Source: Dinochytrium kinnereticum
Lineage: Eukaryota > Chytridiomycota > Chytridiomycetes > Chytridiales > Chytridiaceae
Direction: 5' to 3'
NCBI GenBank assembly: GCA_027604005.1
Contig: JADGJT010000329.1
Span: 8,079 to 26,103, forward strand
DNA length: 18,025 nucleotides
The position numbers were made by a program, and so were the translations under genes. Shown here one piece after another: positions 1 through 12,361 of the stretch (within the stretch, counting starts at the first letter, position 1; each line of letters starts with the position of its first letter). Under the pieces are notes generated by a model. It searched no databases, was not told the DNA's origin, and was given only the letters and a program-made list of their open reading frames with translations.

Positions 1-165
1 GGACATGAACCCTTTTTCAGGTGGCTGTAAATATCTCTGCTACATGGCTACAGAATGTGCACGCTGAATGGCGAAATAATGAGGGGTGCTAGCAACTATA
101 TAATGTTTAATTGTTCAAACTCCATAGAGTGAGATATGACGAAAGAGGGTGGAGAAAAGGGTGTA

Positions 166-1740
166 TTAAGCATTTGCGATTGCGGCAAGGATGGACTGTG
201 CTGTGAAGAGCGGTTTGTTAACTGGCATGTCCAGCTTACAATCCGTATCGTTGTTGAATAAGAATCTCGCACTGCTTTGAATCGCCTTTGTCATCTCCAA
301 TTGACGGTTTTGGTAAAAGTTCTTTCGCCTTTGCCACTCCTTGCAGTCCCCCGGTAATCCAACGGATTGATCCTTTGAACAGGCTTGCTCATCGCTTAGA
401 TTGCACATGATATGAGTGAGAGGAATGGAGCTGGGAAGCTTAATGGTGTTCAGAGGGTCCTTCGTGTCATCCTGGCTTCCAAGCTTCTTGATTCCCCAAA
501 GCTGACCGACCCACATCTTGGACTTCCAGATCTGAACTCGGAACTCCTCAGCGCGGTCCTGAGGCTCGTACCCTTTTGCAACGCTGTTCGGGGGCGTGAA
601 AATGGGCATAAGCGGCCATGGTATACCGAGAGCCAAGACTATATTCGCAAGTGCTTGCCTTCCCGTGAGTTGGATTCTCTTGTAAGAGTCGAGCTCAGAA
701 TCGGACATCCCAGTCATGTTTTGGTGGTCAGTGAACTCGATGCCCGGAGGAAAGACCGTCACAAACACGAGCGCTGCTACCTTTGACGGATTGATCGACG
801 CGTATTTTGTGAGTGGAGTGCCGCCCGCACCCCATCCAACGAATACGATGGGCCTGTCTGGTTCTCCTGACTCCTTAAGCATCGAATCATAGAACTCGGT
901 GTAGTCCTGCTGGTTTGCAAGAACGCTCGATGACCAGCCGAACCCCGGATTATCATGAGTGCAAACACGTCTTCCTGAGTCGACAAGCCTCTGCTGGATG
1001 CCATAAAAGTCAACAACGCCGTGAGCTGCACTGGAAGTTATCCAGATGGTGGGGTTGGTGGCATTTGATGGAGTTCCTATACAATAGATGTGCATGGTGA
1101 AGGTCCGACCATCCTTCATTGACACGGTGACAAGATTGCCTCTGTGTTTGAACGCAGTGTAAGAAAAGGCTGCAAGGCATGCACCGCCGAGTAGCAGCAG
1201 AGAGAAAAATGAGTGGAAGGACTTCAAGGTGACGTTGAGGCAGTTGCCCACTTTGACGCTCGTCGACGAAATTCCGGGTGTTGGCTTATCCTCCTGCTTT
1301 TAGCTGTTAGAGATATGCTTTCTGGAAATGGTTTGACTAACATTATTGTGGATTTGAGGAGAAGCTCTGAAGACTAAAAGATACAGGCAGCAACCAGCGA
1401 TCGCCAAAAGCACCAGATTCCAGGCAACCCCAGCGGCACCGTCAGGCACCAAGCAATAGCAGATGAAGCATATCAAAGAAGATACTGTCATGATGCCAAA
1501 GTAGATGAGGTTCCCATTCAAGCTCATCTTATGCACAGCGTAGGTGTCCAGATAGCGGTCTAAATGAATGAGCTCTGCCGATGTCACTACCGTTGAGAGG
1601 GCGAACCACAGCCCTATAAACTGGTTATGGAGGATGGGGGTCTCAATGTTGGAGAGCACTGCGTGAGCGATCGTGCCGGCCAAACCGGCGGCACATCCCG
1701 CAGCGCCGATAATTAGAAAGACTTTGTTTAGGATACTCAT
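166..1740 (-). CDS. Membrane-anchored alpha/beta-hydrolase-fold protein, probable pseudoenzyme (2 exons)
   Basis: Predicted exons 1740-1342 and 1293-166 give 508 residues. The first exon encodes four hydrophobic segments (about residues 7-29, 39-60, 73-98, 101-124); a fifth lies at about 158-179. An alpha/beta-hydrolase fold follows, with the oxyanion-side motif HDNPGFGWSS. The nucleophile elbow, normally GxSxG, reads GWGAG (286-290), so glycine replaces the catalytic serine. The usual C-terminal histidine is also not evident: the segment reads DCKLDMP (about 484-490). The parts either side of the intron are in the same frame, separated by a single TAA at 1302-1300. A 48-nt intron (1341-1294; GTTAGT donor, CTAAC then CAG) removes that stop in phase 0. 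The ATG at 1740 is the first of the exon. Fold assignment is confident, the splice model fairly so; the loss of activity is inferred. No substrate can be named. Confidence 0.75.
1294..1341 (-). other. 48-nt phase-0 intron carrying the only in-frame stop of the hydrolase gene
   Basis: On the minus strand the segment starts GTTAGT (1341-1336), has CTAAC about 13 nt from its end, and finishes at CAG (1296-1294). It is exactly 16 codons long and contains TAA at 1302-1300. Removing it joins two open frames without changing phase. Retaining it ends the protein after 146 residues, leaving only the four-helix membrane part. The call rests on consensus sites and frame logic. Confidence 0.7.
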
Positions 1741-2367
1741 TTCGTTGGGATGCGTCTGTCAGGCTTCACCAAGCATTTTAAGAGGCGAGTGGACAGAAGC
1801 CTTTGTAATAGGCGAGTGGCTACGATTTTTTTTAGTTTATTACCCATAGGATCTCCGCGTTTATCATGGATCCTTTGCCAAACCAATAAATCACCAGACA
1901 GACGCCAACTATGTTTGGCAGCCGCAATTCTGAAGCTGTTTTTTACTGATCACACACACACCGTAGGAATGGCGGCAAAGGCCTCGGTGCCACATTCGGT
2001 AAGGAGTGAATGTTACCACCTCCATTCAAGCATTGTAAAGCCGCAAAAGTCAGCCACTGTCTCGGGCCGACCACATTAATTATTGTCACGAATTAATGAT
2101 CGCGAGGCGGGTTTACTGTAATCAATTCAAAACAGTTGATAATCATCGGAAGAAGGCCTTCTCTTATCCACTTACGAATGCAAACTTCTATTCAGCCTTC
2201 CCTTCTGCTGTTCAGCTATTCGTTGAAACTGTCACGTGATATCAATTATAGCACCAGAAAATATAAAAAGGAAAAAAAAAAAATCAAGTCTTTGTCGTCC
2301 TCCTCGTCGTTTGCTTGCAGCTCGAGGCACAGCAGACAAGGACGACCCAGCTCCAACCACTGTCAAG
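1741..2367. other. Divergent intergenic region, hydrolase and TFIIA-gamma upstream DNA
   Basis: This 627-bp stretch separates two divergently read genes and presumably holds both promoters. It contains an AT-rich segment with a repeated attaat element near 2077-2097, a CACGTG palindrome at 2233-2238, and an A-rich tract at 2271-2283 about 85 bp before the TFIIA-gamma start. Open frames crossing it have no protein-like composition and resemble nothing I recognise. Confidence 0.6.
2233..2238. promoter_or_regulatory. CACGTG E-box in context GTCACGTGAT
   Basis: A perfect CACGTG palindrome preceded by GT and followed by AT matches the RTCACRTG consensus bound by Cbf1-type basic helix-loop-helix factors in fungi. 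It lies about 130 bp upstream of the TFIIA-gamma ATG, a usual position for a promoter element. One six-base match is weak evidence by itself. Confidence 0.35.
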
Positions 2368-2934
2368 ATGGAGCAGCTCCAGCTCTACCGCCGTTCAACC
2401 ATCGGTATTGCGCTGACGGATGCCCTTGATGAGATGATTCAGGAGGGTCATATTGATCCTCAGACTGCTATGAGGATTCTTTCTCAGGTAGTTTAATGCT
2501 TGCCCCATTCTGCATCAAAGATATGGATGTTATTCTCTTCGAGAAGGGCCTGAACTTTTCTTTCATTGCGTGGAAGTCCTGCTTCTAAACGAATTTAACG
2601 CCTTTGATGATGAATAAGTTCGATATGAGCATTTCAAAGGCTCTCAATGAGAAAGTTAAGACAAAGGCCACGATCAAGGTTTGAATTCCTTCTAAATTAC
2701 TATCTTCATTAATAGCTTTACTTGTTTTTGATTTTCTAATCCTTGGTATCTGGATCGAAAACTTCTTGTTAACAGGGACATTTGAACGTTTACCGGTTTT
2801 GCGATGACGTGTGGACCTTTGTGGTTGATAAACCTAACTTCCGTTTCGAAAACGAAAATGTCACGGCGGATAAGGTCAAGATTGTGGCTTGCACTGCCAA
2901 AACCGGTACTGGGGATGCCGCTGCATCTAAGTGA
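2368..2934 (+). CDS. TOA2: Transcription initiation factor IIA small (gamma) subunit (3 exons)
   Basis: Exons 2368-2487, 2619-2678 and 2776-2934 encode 112 residues, close to the usual 109-122 of the family. TFIIA-gamma pairs with the large subunit and binds TBP-DNA to stabilise the RNA polymerase II preinitiation complex in the nucleus. The N-terminal helical bundle is visible ([13 protein letters not shown], then [19 protein letters not shown]). The C-terminal beta-barrel part is very well conserved ([16 protein letters not shown] and [11 protein letters not shown]). Introns are 131 nt (GTAGTT..AAG, 2488-2618) and 97 nt (GTTTGA..CAG, 2679-2775), both phase 0. The ATG at 2368 aligns with the family N-terminus. 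It converges with the P5B ATPase gene, with 179 bp between stops. Confidence 0.95.
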
Positions 2935-3036
2935 TTGGTTTCACCCTCAGACATTTCATACCCTTTCTCGTTACTTATTCAAGGAAAGTTGACACTGTGG
3001 CAGCCATTCAGTTCAACTTTTGGATCTAGAATATGT

Positions 3037-3042
3037 AATAAA
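3037..3042 (+). terminator. Possible polyadenylation signal of the TFIIA-gamma gene
   Basis: AATAAA lies about 100 nt after the stop codon, followed by an A-rich stretch, in the short gap before the convergent ATPase gene. Fungal poly(A) signals are degenerate, so this is a position-supported guess. Confidence 0.4.
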
Positions 3043-3113
3043 AAAAATACTTAAAACATATTCTGTCCTCAGCCTTATCAATCTTTAAATATTTATATAA
3101 AAACAAACATGTT

Positions 3114-6100
3114 TCAGTTGTGAATATCATCCAACACAAGTTTAAAAAACTTCCCCTTTCGATCCCACCGCCTCCTCTTTGCCCAAACCGTTGCTTTCCT
3201 TCCCACCAACGCTCCATCGGCCTCACGCTCCTTTCGATAAAATGTGGCCGTAAACACGTTTCCTATCGATCCAATGGATTTGGATAAGAGAGGGAAAAGG
3301 GCATATTCGCCAATGAATGTGACCACTAGATTGGCCACAGCGAACGCTAAAATCTGAAGTCGTCCCTCGAAAGGTACCGGCATAAGATCTAGGGCCCATT
3401 TCGTGAACGCATCCGGAATAAGAGTTGCGTAAACGACAAAGGCTAAAATAATGATTATGGTTGCGACAAAACGAGCTAAGCAGGATTTGAGTTAGGTACT
3501 TTGCGAAAAAAGAAAGGACTTCTATGATTCAGCAATAAAAATACTCACTGTTCTTCCATACGCTCTCCCTATACGGAGGTCCCGTACAAAACGCCATAGC
3601 AACAGCAATGTACTGGAAGCAGCTTAAAAGGAAGACAACAGTATTCTCGTGGCACTTCATGATCTTCTCCCCGACATCCGTCTTTGTCGGAATATACCAT
3701 GGAGTGGTCTTGACCCAAAAGAAAATTGCGGCCTGAAACAAAGCCTGAATCGAAACCTGTCCCAGCATCGAGGAAAGGACCTTTTTCCCAACAAGGCTTG
3801 CAGTGGGTCTCTTATGATGAATTTTCGAGTAAGCCCCTGACTCAGACATGAAAACCGCGACAGGCACAATCAGTGCCATATCCACGAACATGAATTGCAG
3901 ATCCGCGAGGTTGGAAGCGAGGGTGTAGAGAAGTGAGACCGAGGTGAATTGGATAAGGGAATAAACCGCCATGTACTTGAAACATGCGAAACTTGTAACG
4001 AGAGCCGCCCGACCCTCTCGAATAATCTGTGTGACGCAGTCGATCTCCGTAGACTTCGACGTGAAAGGCGCGGCCACGGAGGCCTCCGCCTCCGAAAGGG
4101 AAAGGCCGACATCCGCAGCCTTAAGAGCGCCGCAGTCGTTTGCGCCGTCTCCGCAAAAGCCCACGCAGTAGCCAAGGTCTTGAAGTCTTTCGACGAGAAC
4201 CTGCTTTTGTTCTGGCGACATTCGAGCAAAAATCTGGCCTTTCACCAACATCTGTGACAAAATTAAAAATATGTCAGACAATTAAAACAAGAAAATGCCT
4301 CGCTAACCCGTTTGAAACTGTCGGGATCGGCATATTCAAGCATCCATTGGAAGACATCGCCAGTTACGGCGAGGTTATAATTGAAATCCATTGGAACAAG
4401 AGTAGCATCATCGGTTGGAATAAGTGGCAGAGAGGATAGAGGCTACCATACAAACGTGTTAGATAGGACATCTCATGATAAATTGTAGAAATATATGATA
4501 AAAAAATAGTAAAACTAACCTTCAGAGTAACAGAGTCTAGAGACAAAGGACGAGAGGTAGAGACACCCTCTTCATAATCAACATCATCCCACACAACCTT
4601 CGCGGTTTCATCATACACAAATGCACTGGTCTCAAAACGCGGCACAAAAATCTTCGAGTTCTTGTCAACCAACCCGCATTCCCGTGACACGGAAACAGCG
4701 GTAAGAATATTATCGCCTTGAAAAAAAACCAAATGTTAAGCACAGCAGCACCAAAAAAGTCGTTTCTCTGCCGATCCTTACCTGTGCACATAATCTGTCT
4801 GATCGAAGCCATCTTCAGCTCTTGCACAATTGGCGTTGTGCCAGGTTTGAGCTTGTTCTCAAACACGATAAAGCCAAGAAAGTCGAGGTTCTTCTCAATA
4901 TCTTCACGCTTCATCCTCATAAGCTTCACCCATGGAACATTCTCAATCCGCCGCCAAGCGACGGCAATTACTCGGTAACCATGGTGAGCATAGGACTTTA
5001 GGAGGGTATCGTAATCTAATGGCACTTCAAAAGAGCCAAACAAACAAAAAAAATATTTGTTTTGAGTAAATGTTCAGTAAAATATGCAACTTACGTGAAT
5101 CCGGATTACATATCGTCTTCATGACTTCCGGAGCACCTTTAACGAAAACTTCAAACTCCTTCATCGGTCCGCCAACCGCAATATTACCCATCGATCCCAA
5201 ACCAAGGGAACCTAGAATACCGTTCGGCGAAGATCCATAAAGAGAGGGAGTCTGAGCTGCAAACGGAGATATAGGCGACTGTCCAATAAGCGCCCCTTGC
5301 AGCGTCGAGTTGGATACGCCATCAGGGCTCAGGAGACCATTCCCGAAATTAAGGCTGTCCTTCGAGTACCTCAACCGTCGAACGACAACGCTCATCCTTC
5401 GAAGCGAACTCACAAATTCAAAGGACCTTACAACGCCCAGCTCCGTGTAAACCTTTGAATCTGCTAAAGTAGCGGGGACGTGGCCATTCTGAATGGAGTT
5501 GAGCGGGGCCTCGGCGGTTTGCATAACTTCGCGGAAACCTAGATCCCCTGGGGGTCTAACCACCATAGATATCAGACTACCAGACCCAAACCCACCTCTA
5601 TCAGCCTTAGACGGCTTCGGAGATGTGTGAATTCCGTCCGATACAGCCTGATCCTGCTTCTCAGAGTACGAGTTGCCCCCTTCTTCCAAATCCCAGCCGG
5701 TAAACTCAAACATCCGAATATCCATCGGGTCTCCGATAAGACCACTATCAATCACTTTGATCGAGTGACAGACAGCCATGGCGCAAACAATCATAGGGTA
5801 AGGAAAATCTGTCTCGGCTCCATTGGGATGTCCGGGAAACGAAGCGAGCTTTATAGAGGATGCAGATCGTCGACGCAGGTGAGGCGGATTTGTGTTCTCT
5901 ATAACAGGAGGTGACATAATAGAACAGGCGTCGGAAATATCCACTACATCCTCGACCGAACGATAGAGGTCTGAAAAACGGAGAGGGCTTGATGGCTTTG
6001 CGATAGACTTCGGATCAGTTTGCGGGGAAGGAAGTGGGGATGGCTTGGAAGTAGGAAGATTAGGAACGGTGAAGCGGAATCCAAGAACATCAAGGCCTTC

Positions 6101-8094
6101 CATGGTGAGCGTCCCCGTCTTATCGAAACACATAGCCTCAATCTTCCCGCAAATGTTTACTCGAGGTGGTGAGGTACAGTAAATCAATCCACGCCGAAGT
6201 CTACTAATTGCAAAGCTCGTGCCAACAGCCATCGTGGCTGGTAAGGCAGGGGGCACAACGATTGTGATAAGATCCAGAGCTCGCACTACAATCGTAGACC
6301 AGTTGTTGCCCAGCCGGAAAAAGTTATAAAGGGAGGCGAGAAATCCGAAAAAGGCAACAGCCCCAAGCACCCCGATAAACCGGAAAGAGTCGCGATAGAA
6401 TTTAAAAGTATTTGGTTTGGGGAAGAGGATGGAACGGACAAGAGCTCCCTACGACAAATAAGGAAAACAGGTTAAGAAAACCAACGTTCCCAGAAAATTC
6501 AATACGTCGAAAAATCAAAGACGAAAAAAATCACCTTTGTGGTGTTGAATCCAACACGAACGACAACGGCGAGAGCTCCAGGCTCGAAAACCTCCGAACT
6601 AAAATGCAAACCAGCATCTGGATCGGGTGCACTAGGGCCAGTACCAACAAACTTGCCCCCACAACGAGCCCGGATAACTTTGGTACCAGAGAACAGAAAG
6701 AATCGTGACATGCGATTGGAATTGGCCGGGTCCTCTTCCTCGAAATCAATATCCTGAAGCTCGGCATCTGTAACCGGGGTTTTCGATACGGGAACACTCT
6801 CTCCCGTCAGCATACTCTCATTCACAATGCAATCTCCATCAAGTAGGATGGCGTCACATGGAATGATAGGCAGGTAGCCGGAGGGTGTGATCTCAAACAC
6901 GTCGCCGGGGACAAGCTCTTCCGATTTCAAAACCCACCAAGAACCGTTTCTCCACACGCGCACGTTGCAGGTGAAGCGGCTCATCTCGCGAAGCCTCCGC
7001 ATGGTCTCTTTTGTTTCGAATAAGGTTGATGAAGTCGATATCAAGGTGATAAAGAAGATGCATGCGGCATAGTAATAGTACTCGTCTAAGCACCAGAGGA
7101 TCATGGAAAGAATTTGAAAAATGAAAAAGGGGTGGAGCACCTCGTCGACAAGGAGCTTAAGGGTTGGCTTTTCCTTGATAACAACCTCGTTTTCTCCAAA
7201 AATCAAACGCCGCCGAGATACTAGCAGTAGACTATTATTCCCCTCCAAAACCCGATCTGTGCTAGTCCATTCCGGGTCCTGCCAGTATTGAGTGGTTTCG
7301 AAGAGGCCAGTGTTGGGATTGAAAATGAATTTGATGTATCGGTAATCAAAGTAGATGATGATGGGTAAAGGTTGCCGAGATGCTTCCCGTCGGCGTTGGT
7401 TTTGAATGCCCAAAATATCGCCTGGTAATGTAGAAAGATGCATATAACGTGAGATAGGCATACCATGTGTGATTTATACTTTACCATTCTGCTGCGGCTC
7501 CGGGTGGTTGGGAAAGATGTCGCTAACACATCCACCTTCAAATGGATCCCGGTGAACCTGCTCCAGGCTAACCTCTCCCCACTGATTCTTGATGCTGACG
7601 ATCTCTGCCATGTTCATCGGGCAGCGAACACAGGTCATGTTCAACTCTAAAATCGGGAACCAACGGCAGACCAAGTAGATAACGCCTACGGTCAGAAAGC
7701 ACAGCAGGCGATAGAAAAAGACCCGCAAGGAAGACCTCCGGTAACCCGTCACATTCACCCGCAACTCATCGTCGATGATAATCTCCTGGTGGAAGAGATG
7801 GTCAGGGAGGCGATGGTGGGGTATAGATCCATAGCTAAGCGAAGCCCCGGACCCTGTCACGGAATTGCGCCGAGAGGCAAGAAGTGAAGATGTCTCCGCT
7901 TCCGAGGAGGATCTAGAAAGGGCTGGAAGAATCTTTGAGGCTGCAACGAAGCGCTGTTGTCGTCTCTGCTCGGCAAGGATCTTGGCCCTTGAGCCTGCGC
8001 TCCTGGGGTCATTGTTCCGGGTGCTGCTGGTGCTCGCCTCTGCCTCTTGTTGCTGCTGCTGCTGCACTGGGGTCGCCGGTGAGGCGCTCAACAT
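3114..8094 (-). CDS. YPK9: P5B-type cation/polyamine-transporting ATPase, Ypk9/ATP13A2-like (8 exons)
   Basis: Exons 8094-7485, 7421-6535, 6448-5095, 5024-4782, 4716-4520, 4442-4308, 4251-3549 and 3475-3114 give 1496 residues; all junction phases agree. Visible marks are the A-domain TGES (409-412), the M4 motif PPALPAT (565-571), which separates P5B from P5A (PPELP), the phosphorylated aspartate D608 in DKTGTLT, GDPMD (from about 738), KGAPE (936-940) and GDGANDC (from 1176). The first 100 or so residues are disordered, with a Gln run. Members sit in vacuolar or lysosomal membrane and move polyamines or protect against metals, using a cytosolic phosphorylation cycle. Two Ser/Pro/Gly-rich inserts interrupt the N domain (about 628-715 and 860-929). 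The first in-frame ATG is at 8094; an upstream GTG at 8151 is not a credible start. Introns span 56-86 nt. The family is certain, the substrate inferred. Confidence 0.95.
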
Positions 8095-8572
8095 GATCTG
8101 TGGGAAGCCCACCGCATGCGATGCTATCGAATCAACGAAACCCTTTGGCACTTCGAGGTGAAGCCAGGATCAATCGAGAATGCAGAATCGAGAAAAGTAA
8201 CTTTGAAATTGGTGACAAGAAATTCCTTCTGGAATCGAGGCCGAGTCATTGAACGGACACCATTACGACGGGACGGATGCAGCTTGCATATTCACGACGA
8301 GGTAAGTTATTATCGGTTGATATCATCCATTCTGACCAGGGTGACGGAGGAGCGTATCTGTGTATGTCCCGGCTCTCAACTGGCTTACGCGTCAAAGAGA
8401 GCCAGAAGGCAGAAACACGCATCTGCATTGGGGCCGGATAACAGATGTGGCTAAATTACTATGTAGTATATTCTGGATCTCAAGAACCAGCAGTCGATGA
8501 CTGCCACCATCATCTACCTACCAATTTTGAATTTTGTGTTTTGTAAAAACAAAGGTGTGAAAAAACATAATA
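8095..8572. other. Divergent intergenic region, ATPase and BART-protein upstream DNA
   Basis: 478 bp lie between the start codons of the P5B ATPase (minus) and the BART-domain gene (plus). I found no strong TATA box, tRNA or conserved small frame. The part nearest the ATPase is an open leader that has only a GTG as possible upstream start, so it is read as 5' untranslated sequence. Probably a shared promoter region. Confidence 0.5.
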
Positions 8573-9370
8573 ATGGCCACAGCACTGTCAAGAAACACCG
8601 GTGAGTGCGGCAGCTCCAGTTGAGAGGGCGAGGGCATCTTTTTTCTTTCTTCAACTTTTTTTTAATTGGCGTCAAAGAGTCCGCACACACCCTTTTTGAG
8701 GAGGTGGCGATCGATGAGGACTTGTGGGAGGATAGGTGAGGTCCAAACGTAGAAAAAGGCTCACAGCATCGTCTCAGCTCTGCAGATCCAGAGGACAAGC
8801 AGTTTGACGATGTCGTGGGAGCTCTCGAGGAAATCCTGATGGGTGAGATGCAGGCAGGCAGGAACAGACAGGATGCTAACAATCGCAGATGACAAGTTCA
8901 TTGACCTCCAAACCAAGTTCCTTGACAAATACTGCCACAACTTCACCAACGACGACGAGAACAAGCTGATCTACATGGATGCATTCAACCAATACACCAA
9001 GCTGCTGGAGAGGTACATTGACCACAAACTGCGTCAAAGCCTGCCGTGGTTCTCAATGTCTGACTTTTTGGCAATGCTCAAGTAAGAAGGACTGACGGAG
9101 ATGTCTCATCACAAGCGCGAAACTAATGATACCATCATGAAAAGGACGAGATCAGATCAGGCCGACGGTGACGTTTTCGAAATGCTTACGAGCCTTGGAG
9201 ATTTCAATACATTCAAGGAGCTCATGTTGAGCTACAAGAATGTGAGCAGCTCTGGGATTCTGATAAATCACCTATTTAACCTCTGACGTACATTTACCTT
9301 TTTATAGGAAAAAGAAGGTACCAACATTGATCTCTCTGGACTCCTCGCCGTAAGCTCATCGAGAAAGTAA
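8573..9370 (+). CDS. ARL2BP: ADP-ribosylation factor-like 2-binding protein (BART domain), ciliary GTPase effector (6 exons)
   Basis: Predicted exons 8573-8600, 8678-8735, 8778-8842, 8889-9081, 9145-9241 and 9308-9370 encode 167 residues, close to the animal protein (about 163). The BART fold is an all-helical domain that binds GTP-loaded ARL2/ARL3; in animals it acts at basal bodies, cilia and mitochondria. Similarity is clear through FDDVVGALEEILMDDKF, FLDKYCHNF, DENKLIYMDAFNQY, DGDVFEMLTSLGDF and YKNEKEG..IDLSGLL. All introns are GT..AG: 77, 42, 46, 63 and 66 nt. The 46-nt and 63-nt ones carry CTAAC and CTAAT. Exons 1 and 2 are short and less certain: the N-terminus DSSADPEDKQFDD matches the family only if exon 2 is used. 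It converges with the uL16m gene (156 bp between stops). Presence in a fungus suggests a flagellated lineage. Confidence 0.85.
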
Positions 9371-9526
9371 TAAGTGTCATATGACTTTCGAATGTCTGAA
9401 AGATGAATAATACACATCCTCCGCAAATGAAACAGAGTAAAAAAATCGGTGACGCTCCCTTTTACAACGAGATTCAACCTTTCGGGCACGAATTGATTAA
9501 TGGCGTTTAAGCATCATACATCATCA

Positions 9527-10354
9527 TTAAGCGCTCGCCATCGTTTCAACCTTGGCAACCTCATCAACCCTCAACCCTTTCGCCACCTCCTCTGCCGTCC
9601 GCTTCTCCAGCTGCTTCTCAAATTCTACAGCATCCAGCCTCTTCTTGATGAAAAACGGTAGGCACCTAGGAGCTGCACGATGACCCTCCTCACCGAGCTC
9701 AACCACAGTCGTCCTCAATGGTAGTGCCTCAGCCGCGATCCTCAAAGCCCTCAACGCCACCTCCCGTCGGATGCACTTCACCTCAAAAATGACCCTCCCC
9801 CTCGACACCCATGCCGCAAAGTACTCGACAGCGCCCTTTCCTTTACCCATACGCGTCTCGGCTGCCTTCTTGGACACAGGGCGGGCCGTGAAAACTCTAA
9901 AGTAGAACTTTGCTCCCTTCTCCTCCTTCAAAGCCCTTCGGACAACTGTGCGGAGCTGATCGAGCTGCTTATCAGCCAGTCTTCCTCCTTCAGTTACTCT
10001 GAGACCATAGTTCCCAACGGTGAGTGTTGTTGCGCGGAGGGAATGAGGCCGTTGCTTGAAAAATCCTTTGAAAGCCTTTTGGAATTTCATCTTTCGAGGT
10101 CTTAGACCAACATAGGCGGTTCGGATTTGGTGTTGCAGGGAAACGGTGGGTGTAGTGAAGGTGGTGGGAAAGATACGGGAGGTGTTGGTGAAAATCGACG
10201 TTGATGACTTTATCGGCATTCTTGGTGCCAATGCAAAGAGGTTTCTTCTAGAACATATTGTTTGGGCGACATTTGTGGTCGCTGATGGTGCTGGCCTTGC
10301 CTGCGAGACCAAGGGCGTACCCCGGATGATCCAGCCTGTGATCCTTTGCAGCAT
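9527..10354 (-). CDS. MRPL16: Mitochondrial large-subunit ribosomal protein uL16m
   Basis: One exon encodes 275 residues of the L16/L10e fold, which binds near the peptidyl-transferase and tRNA-handling region of the mitochondrial large subunit. The first 85 or so residues are rich in Arg, Ser, Thr and Ala without acidic residues, as in a matrix-targeting presequence. The core then reads RPRKMKFQKAFKG, a Tyr-Gly-Leu element (NYGLRV), FRVFTARPVSKK and MGKGKGAVEYFAAWV, the last being the family signature. A charged extension of about 55 residues follows the core. The start is the ATG at 10354; the frame extends only to a TTG upstream. It shares its upstream region with the divergent oxidoreductase gene. 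Confidence 0.93.
   Translation of the reverse strand: MLQRITGWIIRGTPLVSQARPAPSATTNVAQTICSRRNLFALAPRMPIKSSTSIFTNTSRIFPTTFTTPTVSLQHQIRTAYVGLRPRKMKFQKAFKGFFKQRPHSLRATTLTVGNYGLRVTEGGRLADKQLDQLRTVVRRALKEEKGAKFYFRVFTARPVSKKAAETRMGKGKGAVEYFAAWVSRGRVIFEVKCIRREVALRALRIAAEALPLRTTVVELGEEGHRAAPRCLPFFIKKRLDAVEFEKQLEKRTAEEVAKGLRVDEVAKVETMASA

Positions 10355-12361
<2,007 letters not shown>

Noticed and set aside
1..165. Possible feature at the left edge
   Set aside because: Nothing recognisable; probably 3' flank of the hydrolase gene. No tRNA, CRISPR, insertion sequence or viral remnant was seen here or elsewhere in the window.
412..786. 124-codon open frame on the plus strand opposite the hydrolase
   Set aside because: Antisense to well-supported coding sequence, no recognisable domain.
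1300..1302. In-frame TAA read as a pseudogene-making nonsense mutation, or as two separate genes
   Set aside because: A 48-nt phase-0 intron with matching splice motifs removes it, and the downstream part has no ATG near its start (only a GTG at 1251), so one spliced gene is simpler.
1750..2079. 109-codon open frame on the plus strand between the hydrolase and TFIIA-gamma
   Set aside because: Lies in the promoter region, composition not protein-like, no similarity recognised.
8095..8151. Extended N-terminus of the P5B ATPase from position 8151
   Set aside because: The codon there is GTG; the first ATG is at 8094 and the extension has no family support.
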